Assembly: GCA_024234875.1 (NCBI GenBank)
Contig: JACKNM010000017.1
Location: 1-64,000, forward strand
Direction: 5' to 3'
Origin: Ectothiorhodospiraceae bacterium
GTDB lineage: Bacteria; Pseudomonadota; Gammaproteobacteria; HK1
Length of the DNA stretch: 64,000 bases
The notes beneath the pieces were generated by a model. It was given only the letters and a program-made list of their open reading frames with translations. It was not told the DNA's origin and made no database searches. Each line of letters opens with the position of its first letter. Position 1 is the stretch's first letter. Shown in pieces: positions 1 through 8,635 of the stretch. The position numbers were made by a program, and so were the translations under genes.

Positions 1-315
1 TCCCACAATCTCGCGGTGGTCGACTACATGGCCGATCGCATCGCGGTGATGTGCGCCGGCCACCTGGTCGAGATCGCCCCGCGCGAGCGTTTGTTCCAGG
101 ACCCGGTGCATCCCTATACCAAGGCCCTGCTGGCGGCGGTGCCCCGCACCGACCCCGAGCGTCGCCTCGACCTCAGCGCATTGATGGAGGGGCGGGTGTC
201 GAGTCCGGAGGCGTGGCCGGAGCCGTTCCGGGGCCGCGAGGGGCATCGGCCGGACTTCGTGCAGGTCGCCAGCGGGCACTACGTGCGTGCGGTGGCCGAC
301 GGGCTGGTGGCATGA
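1..315 (+). CDS. Oligopeptide-type ABC transporter ATP-binding protein, C-terminal part
   Basis: This is the tail (104 residues) of an ABC ATPase that begins outside the window. The frame opens with SHNLAVVDYMADRIAVM, the H-loop (switch histidine) region that follows Walker B. It continues into the DPVHPYTKALLAAVP segment, which is the C-terminal signature of the oligopeptide/dipeptide (Opp/Dpp) ATPase family. The downstream genes encode a family 5 binding protein and two permeases, so this subunit probably powers their peptide import. Nucleotide-binding motifs lie upstream and cannot be checked. The family is clear but the substrate is not. Confidence 0.88.
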   Translation, partial: SHNLAVVDYMADRIAVMCAGHLVEIAPRERLFQDPVHPYTKALLAAVPRTDPERRLDLSALMEGRVSSPEAWPEPFRGREGHRPDFVQVASGHYVRAVADGLVA

Positions 316-448
316 ACGGCGTCGGTTGCAGAGAACCCGAGCGACGGCACGGTGGCAGGGATGGCCTCGTCGCCGAGCTCTCACTCTTCGTGGCCCGCGG
401 ACGCCTCGGCGGCCGCGTGTGTGAAATGGCCTGTCTCGAGGTGTCGAC

Positions 449-2368
449 ATGAACCCATCGCGTGCAAATGTCCTCGGCCTGGCGCTCGGCGTGCTGGTCG
501 CGTCGGTGCTCGGCTCGGTGGCGCGACCCGTGGTCGCCCTGGACCTGGTCGAGGTGCCGTCGTTGGCGCCGATGGTGGCGAGCGGGGCGCTGCCGCCGGT
601 GGCGGAGCGGCTGCCGAGCGAGCCGGCGGTCGTGGACCTGGCGGCGCTCGGCAAGGAGCCCGGACGTCACGGCGGCGAGCTGCACCTGCTGATGGGGCGC
701 AGCAAGGACGTGCGCATGATGGTCGTCTACGGCTACGCGCGCCTGGTCGGCTACGACCGCGACTACAAGCTGGTGCCGGACCTGCTGGCGAGGGTCGAGG
801 TCGAGGAGGGGCGCCGCTTCACGTTCCACCTGCGCCAGGGACACCGCTGGTCGGACGGCCATCCGTTCACCGCCGAGGACTTCCGCTACTGGTGGCAGGA
901 CGTCGCGACCGACCCCGACCTCGCGCCGTTCGGGCCACCGAAGCCGCTACTGGTCGAGGGCGAGCTGCCCGAGTTCGAGGTCGTCGACGAGACCACCGTG
1001 CGCTACACGTGGGCGAAGCCGAACCCGTTCCTGCTGCCGGCACTCGCCGGGGCGCGCCCGGAGCACATCTACGCTCCGGCGCATTATCTCCGGCAGTTCC
1101 ATGCCAAGTACGCCGACCGCGCCGCGCTCGATGCGCTGGTCGCGAAGGAGGGTCGACGCGACTGGGTGGCACTGCACGTCGACCGCTTCCAGCCGTACAA
1201 GAACGACAACCCCGCGCTGCCGACCCTGGATCCGTGGGTCGAGACCACGCCGGAGCCGAGCCAGCGCTTCGTTTTCGAGCGCAATGCCTACTTTCATCGC
1301 GTCGACACCCGAGGCCAACAGCTTCCCTACATCGACCGGGTCATTCTCGACATCGCCGACGGCAAGCTGATTCCCGCCAAGACCGGGGCCGGGGAGAGTG
1401 ACTTGCAGGCGCGGCATCTCAGCTTCAGCGACTACACGTTCCTCAAGTCGAGCGAGGCGCGCGGTGGGCAGAAGGTCCTGCTGTGGCAGACCACCAAGGG
1501 CGCGCACATGGCGTTGTTCCCGAATCTCAACGCGGAGGACCCGGTCTGGCGGGAGGTGATGCGCGACGCGCGGTTCCGGCGGGCCCTCTCGCTCGCCATC
1601 GACCGATCCGAGATCAATCAGGTGATCTACTACGGCCTCGCCCAGGAGGGGAACGACACCGTCTTCCCGGGGAGCCCGCTCTATCAGCCCGACTTCCAGA
1701 CCCGTTGGGCGACCTTCGACCTGAAGCGCGCCAATGCCCTGCTCGACGAGATGGGGCTCGCACGGCGCAACGAGCAGGGTATCCGGCTGCTGCCGGACGG
1801 GCGCCCGCTCGAGATCATCGTCGAGACCGCCGGCGAGGACACCGAGCAGACCGACGTGCTGCACCTCATCGAGGGCACCTGGAAGAAGATCGGCGTGAAG
1901 CTCTTCGCCAAGCCGCTGCAGCGCGAGGTGTTCCGCAATCGGATCTTCGCCGGCGAGACGCTGATGTCGGTGTGGGGCGGGATGGAGAACGGCTACCCGA
2001 CGCCGGACATGAGCCCGGAGGAGCTCGCGCCGAGCAATCAGCAGCAGCTCCAGTGGCCGAAGTGGGGTCAGTACTACGAGACCGCGGGCAAGGCCGGAGA
2101 GCTGCCGACGCTGGAACCGGTGCTCGAGCTGGCGAGGTTGAACTCCGAGTGGCTCGCCTCGCGCGACTCGACCGAGCGCGAGCGAATCTGGCACCGCATG
2201 CTCGAGATTCGTGCCGACCAGGTGTTCACCATCGGCCTCGTCTCCGGTGTGCCGCAGCCGGTGGTGGTCTCGGCCAGGCTGCACAACGTGCCGGAGAAGG
2301 GCGTCTACAACTGGGACCCGGGTGCACACTTCGGCATCTACCATCCCGAGACGTTCTGGATCGAATGA
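449..2368 (+). CDS. ABC transporter substrate-binding protein, family 5 (peptide type)
   Basis: A 639-residue periplasmic solute-binding protein. The first 30 residues form a signal peptide (MNPSRANVLGLALGVLV, then a cleavage region near VVALD). A family 5 signature follows at about residues 135-150 (HRWSDGHPFTAEDFRYWW), as in OppA, DppA and YejA. It is longer than E. coli OppA (about 540 residues). The ATG at 449 is preceded by GAGGTG five bases upstream. It lies between the ATPase tail and two permease genes, so it is the receptor of that importer. Peptides are the likely ligand by family, but other family 5 ligands (nickel, opines, sugars) cannot be excluded. Confidence 0.9.
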   Translation: MNPSRANVLGLALGVLVASVLGSVARPVVALDLVEVPSLAPMVASGALPPVAERLPSEPAVVDLAALGKEPGRHGGELHLLMGRSKDVRMMVVYGYARLVGYDRDYKLVPDLLARVEVEEGRRFTFHLRQGHRWSDGHPFTAEDFRYWWQDVATDPDLAPFGPPKPLLVEGELPEFEVVDETTVRYTWAKPNPFLLPALAGARPEHIYAPAHYLRQFHAKYADRAALDALVAKEGRRDWVALHVDRFQPYKNDNPALPTLDPWVETTPEPSQRFVFERNAYFHRVDTRGQQLPYIDRVILDIADGKLIPAKTGAGESDLQARHLSFSDYTFLKSSEARGGQKVLLWQTTKGAHMALFPNLNAEDPVWREVMRDARFRRALSLAIDRSEINQVIYYGLAQEGNDTVFPGSPLYQPDFQTRWATFDLKRANALLDEMGLARRNEQGIRLLPDGRPLEIIVETAGEDTEQTDVLHLIEGTWKKIGVKLFAKPLQREVFRNRIFAGETLMSVWGGMENGYPTPDMSPEELAPSNQQQLQWPKWGQYYETAGKAGELPTLEPVLELARLNSEWLASRDSTERERIWHRMLEIRADQVFTIGLVSGVPQPVVVSARLHNVPEKGVYNWDPGAHFGIYHPETFWIE

Positions 2369-2403
2369 GCATGCACCGGGCGAGCGGCGGCTGAGACGGG
2401 TCG

Positions 2404-3402
2404 ATGCTGCGATACACGGTGCGCCGGCTACTGGTGATGATTCCGACGCTGCTGGTGATCAGCGCGTTGGTGTTCACCATCATCCAGCTCCCGGAAGGTG
2501 ACTACCTGACCAGCCACATCGCCGAGCTGCAAGCGCAGGGCGAGCAGGTGGGGAAGGAGAAGATCGCCTTCCTGCGCGCGCAGTACGGGCTCGACAAGCC
2601 GATGGTCGTGCAGTACTGGGACTGGATGACCGGGATGCTTCGCGGTGACTTCGGTTACTCGTTCGAGTACAACCGGCCGGTGTCCGAGGTGGTCGGCGAC
2701 CGATTGTTCCTGTCGTTCCTGCTCTCGTTCTCCACCATCGTCTTCACCTGGTTGGTGGCCTTCCCGATCGGCGTCTACTCGGCCACGCATCAGTACAGCT
2801 GGGCCGACCACGGCCTCACCTTCATCGGCTTCATCGGCCTCGCGACGCCGAACTTCCTGCTCGCGCTGGTGTTGCTCTACGTGGCCAACGTGATGTTCGG
2901 AACGTCGATCGGCGGGCTCATGGACCCGCAGTACCTCGACCAGCCGATGAGTTGGGCGAAGTTCGTGTCGGTGCTCGAGCACCTGTGGATCCCGGTGGTG
3001 GTGATCGGCACCTCGGGCACCGCGGGGATGATCCGGCGTCTGCGGGCGAATCTGCTCGACGAGCTGCAGAAGCAGTACGTGGTCACCGCGCGTGCCAAGG
3101 GGTTGTCACCGATGCGGGTGCTCGTGAAGTATCCCTTGCGGATGTCGCTCAACCCGTTCATCGCCGACATCGGCAGTCTGCTGCCGCAGGTGGTCTCGGG
3201 CGCGGCGGTGGTCTCGGTGGTGCTCTCGCTGCCGACCACCGGGCCCATGATGCTGCATGCGCTGCAGAGTCAGGACATGTACCTCGCGGGGTCGTTTCTG
3301 ATGTTCCTCTCGGTGCTGACGGTGGTCGGGATGCTGCTCTCCGATCTCGCGCTGGCCGCGCTCGACCCGAGGATTCGGCTCGAGGGAGGGGCGACCCGAT
3401 GA
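2404..3402 (+). CDS. ABC transporter permease, DppB/OppB type
   Basis: A 332-residue inner-membrane permease. Residues 7-30 (RRLLVMIPTLLVISALVFTI) form the typical DppB/OppB first membrane helix. Several further hydrophobic segments follow, and an EAA-like loop (ARAKGLSPMRVLVKYPLR) near residue 230 would contact the ATPase. It starts 35 bases after the binding-protein gene and ends in an ATGA overlap with the next permease, so the two are co-translated. It should pair with the downstream permease to form the translocation channel. Confidence 0.92.
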   Translation: MLRYTVRRLLVMIPTLLVISALVFTIIQLPEGDYLTSHIAELQAQGEQVGKEKIAFLRAQYGLDKPMVVQYWDWMTGMLRGDFGYSFEYNRPVSEVVGDRLFLSFLLSFSTIVFTWLVAFPIGVYSATHQYSWADHGLTFIGFIGLATPNFLLALVLLYVANVMFGTSIGGLMDPQYLDQPMSWAKFVSVLEHLWIPVVVIGTSGTAGMIRRLRANLLDELQKQYVVTARAKGLSPMRVLVKYPLRMSLNPFIADIGSLLPQVVSGAAVVSVVLSLPTTGPMMLHALQSQDMYLAGSFLMFLSVLTVVGMLLSDLALAALDPRIRLEGGATR

Positions 3403-4592
3403 GCGGCGGTGGCTCCGAGCCTGGCGCACCGCGCGCGACGCCGATCGAGCATTTCGTCTCCACCGCGCCGTTCGATCCGCACTCGATCGAGGCACTGACG
3501 CCCGATCAGGAGCGGTACTACCTCGCCTCGCAGTGGAAGATGATGTGGTGGCGTTTCAAGCGCCATCGCCTGGCAGTCGCCTCGGGGTTGGTGCTGCTCG
3601 CGATGTACGCGAGCATCGTGGTGTGCGAGTTCCTGGCGCCCTACGAGCTGCACAGCCGCGATGCCGCGCACATCTTCGCGCCACCCCAACGCCTGCATCT
3701 CTTCCACGACGGCGAGCTGGTCGGCCCCTTCGTCTACCCCTACAAGTTCAAGCTCGATCTGGCGACCCTGCAGCGGAACTACACCTACGACACCTCCGCG
3801 CCGCAGCCGCTGCGCTTCCTCTGTCGGGGTGACCCGTACCGGTTCTGGGGACTGGTCGAGGCGGAGCTACACCTCGTATGCCCGGCGGAGGGCGGGACGC
3901 TCTACCTGCTCGGAACGGACCGGCTGGGTCGTGACGTCCTGTCGCGCATCCTCTACGGCGCGCGTATCTCGCTCACTGTCGGGTTGGTCGGTATCGCGGT
4001 GAGCTTCGCGGTGGGGCTGGTGCTCGGTGGGCTGGCCGGCTACTACGGCGGCTGGGTCGACAGCCTGGTGCAGCGCGCGATCGAGATCGTCCGCTCCTTC
4101 CCCGAGCTGCCGCTGTGGATGGCGCTCTCGGCCGCGCTCCCGGTCACCTGGAGCCCGATCGGGGTGTTCTTCGGAATCACGGTGATCCTCGGCCTGATCG
4201 ACTGGACCGGGCTCGCGCGCGCGGTGCGGTCGAAGCTGCTCGCGTTGCGCGAGGAGGACTTCACCACCGCCGCGATGCTGATGGGGGCGCCGCCGAGCCG
4301 GATCATCGCCCGGCACCTGCTGCCGAATTTCATGAGCCACCTGATTGCCTCGGCGACCCTGTCCATCCCGTCGATGATCCTGGGCGAGACCGCGCTCAGC
4401 TTCCTCGGTCTTGGGCTGCGCCCGCCGGTGACGAGCTGGGGGGTGCTGCTCACCGAGGCGCAGAACATCAACGCGGTGGCCCTCTACCCCTGGCTGATGC
4501 TGCCGGTGGTCCCGGTGATCGTGGTGGTGCTGGCCTTCAACTTCCTCGGCGACGGGCTGCGCGACGCGGCGGATCCCTACCGCTCGGCGTGA
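3399..4592 (+). CDS. ABC transporter permease, DppC/OppC type
   Basis: A 397-residue permease starting at the ATG inside the upstream stop (ATGA). One membrane helix lies at about residues 60-85. It is followed by a large periplasmic segment of about 90 residues, then the DppC-type core with the conserved LGTDRLGRDVLSRILYGAR stretch and the EAA loop (AAMLMGAPPSRIIARHLLPN). The extended first periplasmic loop makes it longer than E. coli DppC (about 300 residues). YejE at 60569-61690 shares this architecture. It ends only 7 bases from the convergent osmC-family gene. Confidence 0.92.
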   Translation: MSGGGSEPGAPRATPIEHFVSTAPFDPHSIEALTPDQERYYLASQWKMMWWRFKRHRLAVASGLVLLAMYASIVVCEFLAPYELHSRDAAHIFAPPQRLHLFHDGELVGPFVYPYKFKLDLATLQRNYTYDTSAPQPLRFLCRGDPYRFWGLVEAELHLVCPAEGGTLYLLGTDRLGRDVLSRILYGARISLTVGLVGIAVSFAVGLVLGGLAGYYGGWVDSLVQRAIEIVRSFPELPLWMALSAALPVTWSPIGVFFGITVILGLIDWTGLARAVRSKLLALREEDFTTAAMLMGAPPSRIIARHLLPNFMSHLIASATLSIPSMILGETALSFLGLGLRPPVTSWGVLLTEAQNINAVALYPWLMLPVVPVIVVVLAFNFLGDGLRDAADPYRSA

Positions 4593-4599
4593 GCGGCGC

Positions 4600-5079
4600 T
4601 CAGCCCGAAGCACCGGGCGCCGCGGACGCGCCGGTGGGATCCTCGACGCTCGGATCCTCCTCGTCGGCCTCGACGATCTCCACCACGCGCTCGATGGTGA
4701 CCTTGGGGCGCAGCATCGCGGTCGCCGAGCAGTACTTCTCGGCGCTCAGCTCCACCGCCCGTTGCACCGCGCGCTCGCGAAGGTCGTGGCCGGTGACGCG
4801 ATAGGTCATGCGGATGGTGCCGAAGACGCGAGGGATGGTGTCCACCCGCTCGCCGTCGAGCAGCACCTCGCAGCCGGTCACCCGCTCGCGCGCCTTGTGG
4901 AGAATGGAGACCACGTCCACCGCGCTGCAGGCGCCGACCCCGATGAGAACCGCCTCCATCGGGCGGATGCCCAGATTCCGCCCGCCGTGCTCGGGGGAAC
5001 CGTCGAGAACGATGGCGTGGCCGCTGTCGGCTTCCGCCACCATCGCCATTCCCTCGAACCACTTAACTCTCGCTCGCAT
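4600..5079 (-). CDS. OsmC-family thiol peroxidase-like protein
   Basis: A 159-residue OsmC/Ohr-family protein. The two cysteines expected for peroxide reduction are present at Cys51 (GVGACSAVDVVS) and Cys117 (EKYCSATAML). Family members reduce organic hydroperoxides through this cysteine pair in the cytoplasm. The sequence looks closer to the YhfA/OsmC branch than to Ohr, so the substrate is uncertain. It diverges from crp across 118 bases. The crp-osmC neighbourhood is also seen in Pseudomonas, where the osmC-like gene lies beside vfr. Confidence 0.85.
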   Translation of the reverse strand: MRARVKWFEGMAMVAEADSGHAIVLDGSPEHGGRNLGIRPMEAVLIGVGACSAVDVVSILHKARERVTGCEVLLDGERVDTIPRVFGTIRMTYRVTGHDLRERAVQRAVELSAEKYCSATAMLRPKVTIERVVEIVEADEEDPSVEDPTGASAAPGASG

Positions 5080-5118
5080 GTGCCGATGACCTGCCTGGGA
5101 AGGGAATTCACGCGCGGA

Positions 5119-5148
5119 TCGACACGCGCCATCTGGCTCGATTACACT
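5119..5148 (+). promoter_or_regulatory. Candidate sigma-70 promoter for crp
   Basis: TCGACA at 5119-5124 and TACACT at 5143-5148 are separated by 18 bases. They match the -35 and -10 consensus at 5 of 6 and 4 of 6 positions. The pair sits about 50 bases before the crp start in the osmC-crp gap. No convincing CRP half-sites were seen around it. Confidence 0.4.
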
Positions 5149-5197
5149 CCGCGATCAGAATGTTACGCCCGATTGGGCACGGTGGGACAGAAAGCAG

Positions 5198-5833
5198 ATG
5201 GCGTTCAACGATCCGCAGATCCGCAAGGTAGCGATCCAGCGCTTCCTCGAGCATTGCCATCGCCGGACCTATCCCAGCAAGTCGGTCATCATCAACGCCG
5301 GCGACTACTCCAACGAGCTCTACTACCTCGTCAAGGGCTCGGTGTCCGTCCTCATCGAGGACGACGACGGCCACGAGATCGTGCTCGCCTATCTCAACGA
5401 GGGTGACTTCTTCGGCGAGATCGGCATGTTCGACGAGAAGCGGGAGCGCAGCGCCTGGGTGCGCGCGCGGACCCCGTGCGAGGTCGCCTCGATCAGCTAC
5501 GACCGTCTGAAGAGCCTTTCTCACGACCTGCCCGAGGTGCTCTACGCGATGCTGTCGCAGCTCGCGCTGCGCCTTCGCAACACCAGCCGCAAGGTCGGCG
5601 ATCTGGCGTTCATGGACGTCGCCGGTCGGGTCGCCCGCACGCTGCTCGATCTCTGCAAGCAGCCCGACGCGATGACCCATCCCGACGGCATGCAGATCCG
5701 GATCACCCGCCAGGAGCTCGGCCGCATCGCCGGCTGCTCGCGCGAGATGGTGGGTCGGGTGCTCAAGAACCTCGAGGAAGAGCACCTCATCTCCGTCAAG
5801 GGCAAGACCATCGTGGTCTTCGGCGCGCGCTGA
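5198..5833 (+). CDS. crp: cAMP receptor protein (CRP/Vfr)
   Basis: A 211-residue CRP/FNR-family global regulator that aligns end to end with E. coli CRP and Pseudomonas Vfr. The cAMP-binding pocket is intact: GEIGMFDEKRERSAWVRA supplies the conserved Glu, Arg and Ser. The C-terminal helix-turn-helix has ITRQELGRIAGCSREMVGRV, including the Arg and Glu that read TGTGA half-sites in CRP. It therefore probably binds cAMP and TGTGA-N6-TCACA-like DNA. It lies between the divergent osmC-family gene and the convergent trpC, which is the Pseudomonas vfr arrangement. Confidence 0.95.
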   Translation: MAFNDPQIRKVAIQRFLEHCHRRTYPSKSVIINAGDYSNELYYLVKGSVSVLIEDDDGHEIVLAYLNEGDFFGEIGMFDEKRERSAWVRARTPCEVASISYDRLKSLSHDLPEVLYAMLSQLALRLRNTSRKVGDLAFMDVAGRVARTLLDLCKQPDAMTHPDGMQIRITRQELGRIAGCSREMVGRVLKNLEEEHLISVKGKTIVVFGAR

Positions 5834-5865
5834 CCGCCCCCTGGCGCCGAGGTCGCGTTACCGGA

Positions 5866-5960
5866 TCGTAGCCCGGGTCGGAGCGCAGCGAGACCCGGGA
5901 TCGCGGAGCCGTCGGGGCGATTCCCGGATTGCGCTTCGCTTCATCCGGGCTACGCGGCGA
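5866..5960. repeat. REP-like palindromic intergenic repeat
   Basis: Two hairpin-forming blocks sit between the convergent ends of crp and trpC. The first is CGTAGCCCGGGTCGGAGCGC and the second, inverted, is GCGCTTCGCTTCATCCGGGC. The core resembles the repeats at 28534-28910 and 52481-52660, so this is one family present at three loci. The pair could also help terminate the two converging transcripts, but there is no T-tract. Confidence 0.6.
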
Positions 5961-6028
5961 AGCGGCTTCATCCAGGCGATACGGTCACACGGCGTCTCGT
6001 CGGGCTCGGGCGGGGTACTTGCCGCGGC

Positions 6029-6838
6029 TCAGCCGTCGAACAGCTCCGTGAGCCGGGCGCCGGGATCTTCGGCGCGCATGAACGCCTCGCCGACCAGGAA
6101 GGCGTGGACGCCGTGGGCGCGCATGCGGGCGACGTCGTCGCTGGTCAGGATCCCGCTCTCCGTCACCACCAGCCGGCCGTCCGGGATGCGTGGCAGGAGG
6201 TCGAGCGTGGTCTCGAGGCGCGTCTCGAAGGTGCGCAGATCGCGGTTGTTGATGCCGAGCAGCACCCCGTCGAGGGCCAGTGCGCGGTCGAGCTCGTCCG
6301 CATCGTGCACCTCGACCAGGACGTCCATGCCGAGGTGGAGGGCGAGCCCCGCGAGCTCGCGCAGCGCGGCATCGCCCAGCGCGGCGACGATCAGCAGGAT
6401 GCAGTCGGCGCCGAGGGCCCGAGCCTCCCACACCTGGTAGGGGTCGATCAGGAAGTCCTTGCGCAGCACCGGTAGCGCGCAGGCGCCGCGGGCCTCGACC
6501 AGGTGCGCGTCGTCGCCGCGGAAGAAGTCGCGATCGGTCAGCACCGACAGCCCGGCGGCACCGGCCCTGGCGTAGCTGGCGGCGATCTCGGCGGGGACGA
6601 ACGGATCCCGCAGCAGGCCCTTGCTGGGCGACGCTCGCTTGATCTCCGCGATCACGCCCGACTGGCCGGCCGCGACGCGCGCCCGCAGCGAGGTCTCGAG
6701 CCCCCGCGGCGGATCGGCTGCCTCGGCGCGTCGGGCCAGACGCGACATCGGCAAGGCCTCGGCGCGCTCGACGACCTCCTCGCGCTTGCGCGCCAGGATC
6801 TTCAGCAAGATGTCCGGTGTGCCGCGACCCTGACTCAT
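6029..6838 (-). CDS. trpC: Indole-3-glycerol phosphate synthase
   Basis: A 269-residue monofunctional TrpC, which converts carboxyphenylamino-deoxyribulose phosphate to indole-3-glycerol phosphate. Diagnostic stretches are the N-terminal ILLKILARKREEVVERA, VIAEIKRASPSKG (catalytic Lys), VLRKDFLIDPYQV and GINNRDLRTF. The ATG at 6838 overlaps the trpD stop (ATGA), giving the expected protein length. Longer upstream readings of this frame lie inside trpD and were rejected. The PRAI activity is encoded separately (trpF at 38222). Confidence 0.95.
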   Translation of the reverse strand: MSQGRGTPDILLKILARKREEVVERAEALPMSRLARRAEAADPPRGLETSLRARVAAGQSGVIAEIKRASPSKGLLRDPFVPAEIAASYARAGAAGLSVLTDRDFFRGDDAHLVEARGACALPVLRKDFLIDPYQVWEARALGADCILLIVAALGDAALRELAGLALHLGMDVLVEVHDADELDRALALDGVLLGINNRDLRTFETRLETTLDLLPRIPDGRLVVTESGILTSDDVARMRAHGVHAFLVGEAFMRAEDPGARLTELFDG

Positions 6839-7869
6839 CGGTGGCCACCATCGCCGAGCGCATGCGAGAGCGCCACCAACGCCTCCAGTCGCTCGGCCGC
6901 GCGACCGCTCGCGATCGACTCCCGCGCCCGCTCGACACCCTCGGCCAGATCGGCACCGACGCCGGCGGCGTAGAGCGCGGCGCCGGCGTTGAGCACCACG
7001 ATGTCGCGCGCGGGCCCCGGCGTGTCGGCGAGCACCTCGCGCAGCCGCGCCAGGCTCTCCTGCGGTGAGCGCACCTCGAGCGCGCTCGCCGGCGTGCGCG
7101 CCAGGCCGAAGTCCTCTGGCGCGATGGTGTACGACCGCACGTCGTCGCCGTGGAGCTCGGCCACCCGGGTCGGACTGCCGGTGCTGATCTCGTCGAGACC
7201 GTCCTCGGCGTGGACGACGAGGACGTGGTTGCTGCCGAGGCGGGCGAGAACGTGTGCCAGTGGCTCCAGCCAACGGTCGTGGAAGACGCCGATGAGCTGA
7301 TTGCCGGCGCCGGCCGGGTTGGTCAACGGCCCGAGGAGGTTGAACACGGTTCGCACCCCCATCTCGCGGCGTGGGCCGATGGCATGACGCATGGCGGCGT
7401 GGTGCATCGGCGCGAACATGAACCCGACGCCGACCTCCTCGATGCAGCGCGCGACCTGCCGCGCGTCGAGGTCGATGCGCACCCCGGCCGCCTCGAGCAC
7501 GTCCGCCGCGCCCGAGGTGCTCGACACCGAGCGATTGCCGTGCTTGGCCACCCGTCCGCCGCCGCCGGCGACCACGAAGGCGCTGGTGGTCGAGATGTTG
7601 AACGTGTGTGCACCGTCGCCGCCGGTACCGACCACGTCGACCAGCCCGCGCCCGTCGACCTCGACCCGGGTCGCGAGCTCACGCATGACCCCGGCGGCGG
7701 CGGCGATCTCCTCGATCGTCTCGCCCTTCATCCGCAACCCGACGAGGAAGCCGCCGATCTGCGCCGGCGTGGCCTCACCGGTCATCACCGTGCGCATCAC
7801 CGAGGTCATCTGCTCGGCGTCGAGGTCCTGGCGCTCGGTCACCGCTCGGATCGCGCGCTGCATGTCCAT
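6835..7869 (-). CDS. trpD: Anthranilate phosphoribosyltransferase
   Basis: A 344-residue TrpD that transfers phosphoribose from PRPP to anthranilate. The glycine-rich PRPP motif VVGTGGDGAHTFNISTTSAF and the anthranilate-contact region KHGNRSVSSTSGAADVLE are intact. It overlaps trpC by 4 bases. In Pseudomonas-type clusters trpG and trpE lie upstream, but here only 70 bases separate trpD from gph, so anthranilate synthase must be encoded elsewhere. Confidence 0.96.
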   Translation of the reverse strand: MDMQRAIRAVTERQDLDAEQMTSVMRTVMTGEATPAQIGGFLVGLRMKGETIEEIAAAAGVMRELATRVEVDGRGLVDVVGTGGDGAHTFNISTTSAFVVAGGGGRVAKHGNRSVSSTSGAADVLEAAGVRIDLDARQVARCIEEVGVGFMFAPMHHAAMRHAIGPRREMGVRTVFNLLGPLTNPAGAGNQLIGVFHDRWLEPLAHVLARLGSNHVLVVHAEDGLDEISTGSPTRVAELHGDDVRSYTIAPEDFGLARTPASALEVRSPQESLARLREVLADTPGPARDIVVLNAGAALYAAGVGADLAEGVERARESIASGRAAERLEALVALSHALGDGGHR

Positions 7870-7939
7870 GGTCAGAAGGCTCCTGCTGGCCGTGGGGCCG
7901 ACGCGTGGGGCGGCCGCTCGAGGTGGTAGGGCATGCGCG

Positions 7940-8635
7940 TCAGTCGCACGGCGCCGCGAGCAGCGCCAGGAGCTCGCGCAGGTCGTCGATCACCGCGTCG
8001 GGCGCGCTGGCGGCGATGTCGCGGCCGTGATTGTAGCCGTAGCTCACCGCCACGATCCCGGCCCCACAGGCGCGGGCGGCGCGTACGTCGTTGTCGGAGT
8101 CGCCGACCACCAGGCAGTCGGCGGCGCGGACGTGCAGGGTCGCGGCGGCCCGCTCGACCGCGTCGGGATGCGGCTTGCCGCGAGTCACCTCGTCGCCGCT
8201 GACGACCACCGCGAAGTGGCGGGCGAGGCCGAGATCCTCGAGCACCACGCGCGTGAATCGGGCCGGCTTGTTGGTGACGCAGCCGAGGGGGAAGCCGCGG
8301 GCAGCGAGGGCGTCGAGCGTCTCGGCGACACCCGGGTAGAGGCGGCTGCGATCGGTGGCGTGGGCACCGTAGTGGACCATGAAGCGCTCGAGGCCGCGCT
8401 CGAAGTCCGCCGGCGGCGCGTCGGTCTCCATGGTTCCGGTGAGCGCGCGGTGGACCAGCCGCGCCACGCCGTTGCCGACCCAGTCGCGTACCCGTGCCTC
8501 GCCCGCGGGCGCCCGGCCGAGCGCAATCAGCATGTGGTCGACGCCGGCGGTAAGGTCGGGCACCGAGTCGACCAGGGTGCCATCGAGATCGAGGAGGATC
8601 GCGGCGGGCGCGCGCAAGCGGAACGCCCGGTTCAC
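7940..8635 (-). CDS. gph: Phosphoglycolate phosphatase (HAD family)
   Basis: A 231-residue HAD hydrolase. Motif I is LLDLDGTLVDSVPDL, carrying the nucleophile Asp and acid/base Asp. Later motifs include VTNKPARFTRVVLEDLGL and the Asp pair in VVGDSDNDVRAARACG. Gph removes 2-phosphoglycolate, from DNA repair or Rubisco oxygenation. The GTG start at 8635 overlaps the rpe stop (GTGA), and rpe-gph is a conserved pair. Specificity is inferred from this synteny. Confidence 0.9.
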   Translation of the reverse strand: MNRAFRLRAPAAILLDLDGTLVDSVPDLTAGVDHMLIALGRAPAGEARVRDWVGNGVARLVHRALTGTMETDAPPADFERGLERFMVHYGAHATDRSRLYPGVAETLDALAARGFPLGCVTNKPARFTRVVLEDLGLARHFAVVVSGDEVTRGKPHPDAVERAAATLHVRAADCLVVGDSDNDVRAARACGAGIVAVSYGYNHGRDIAASAPDAVIDDLRELLALLAAPCD

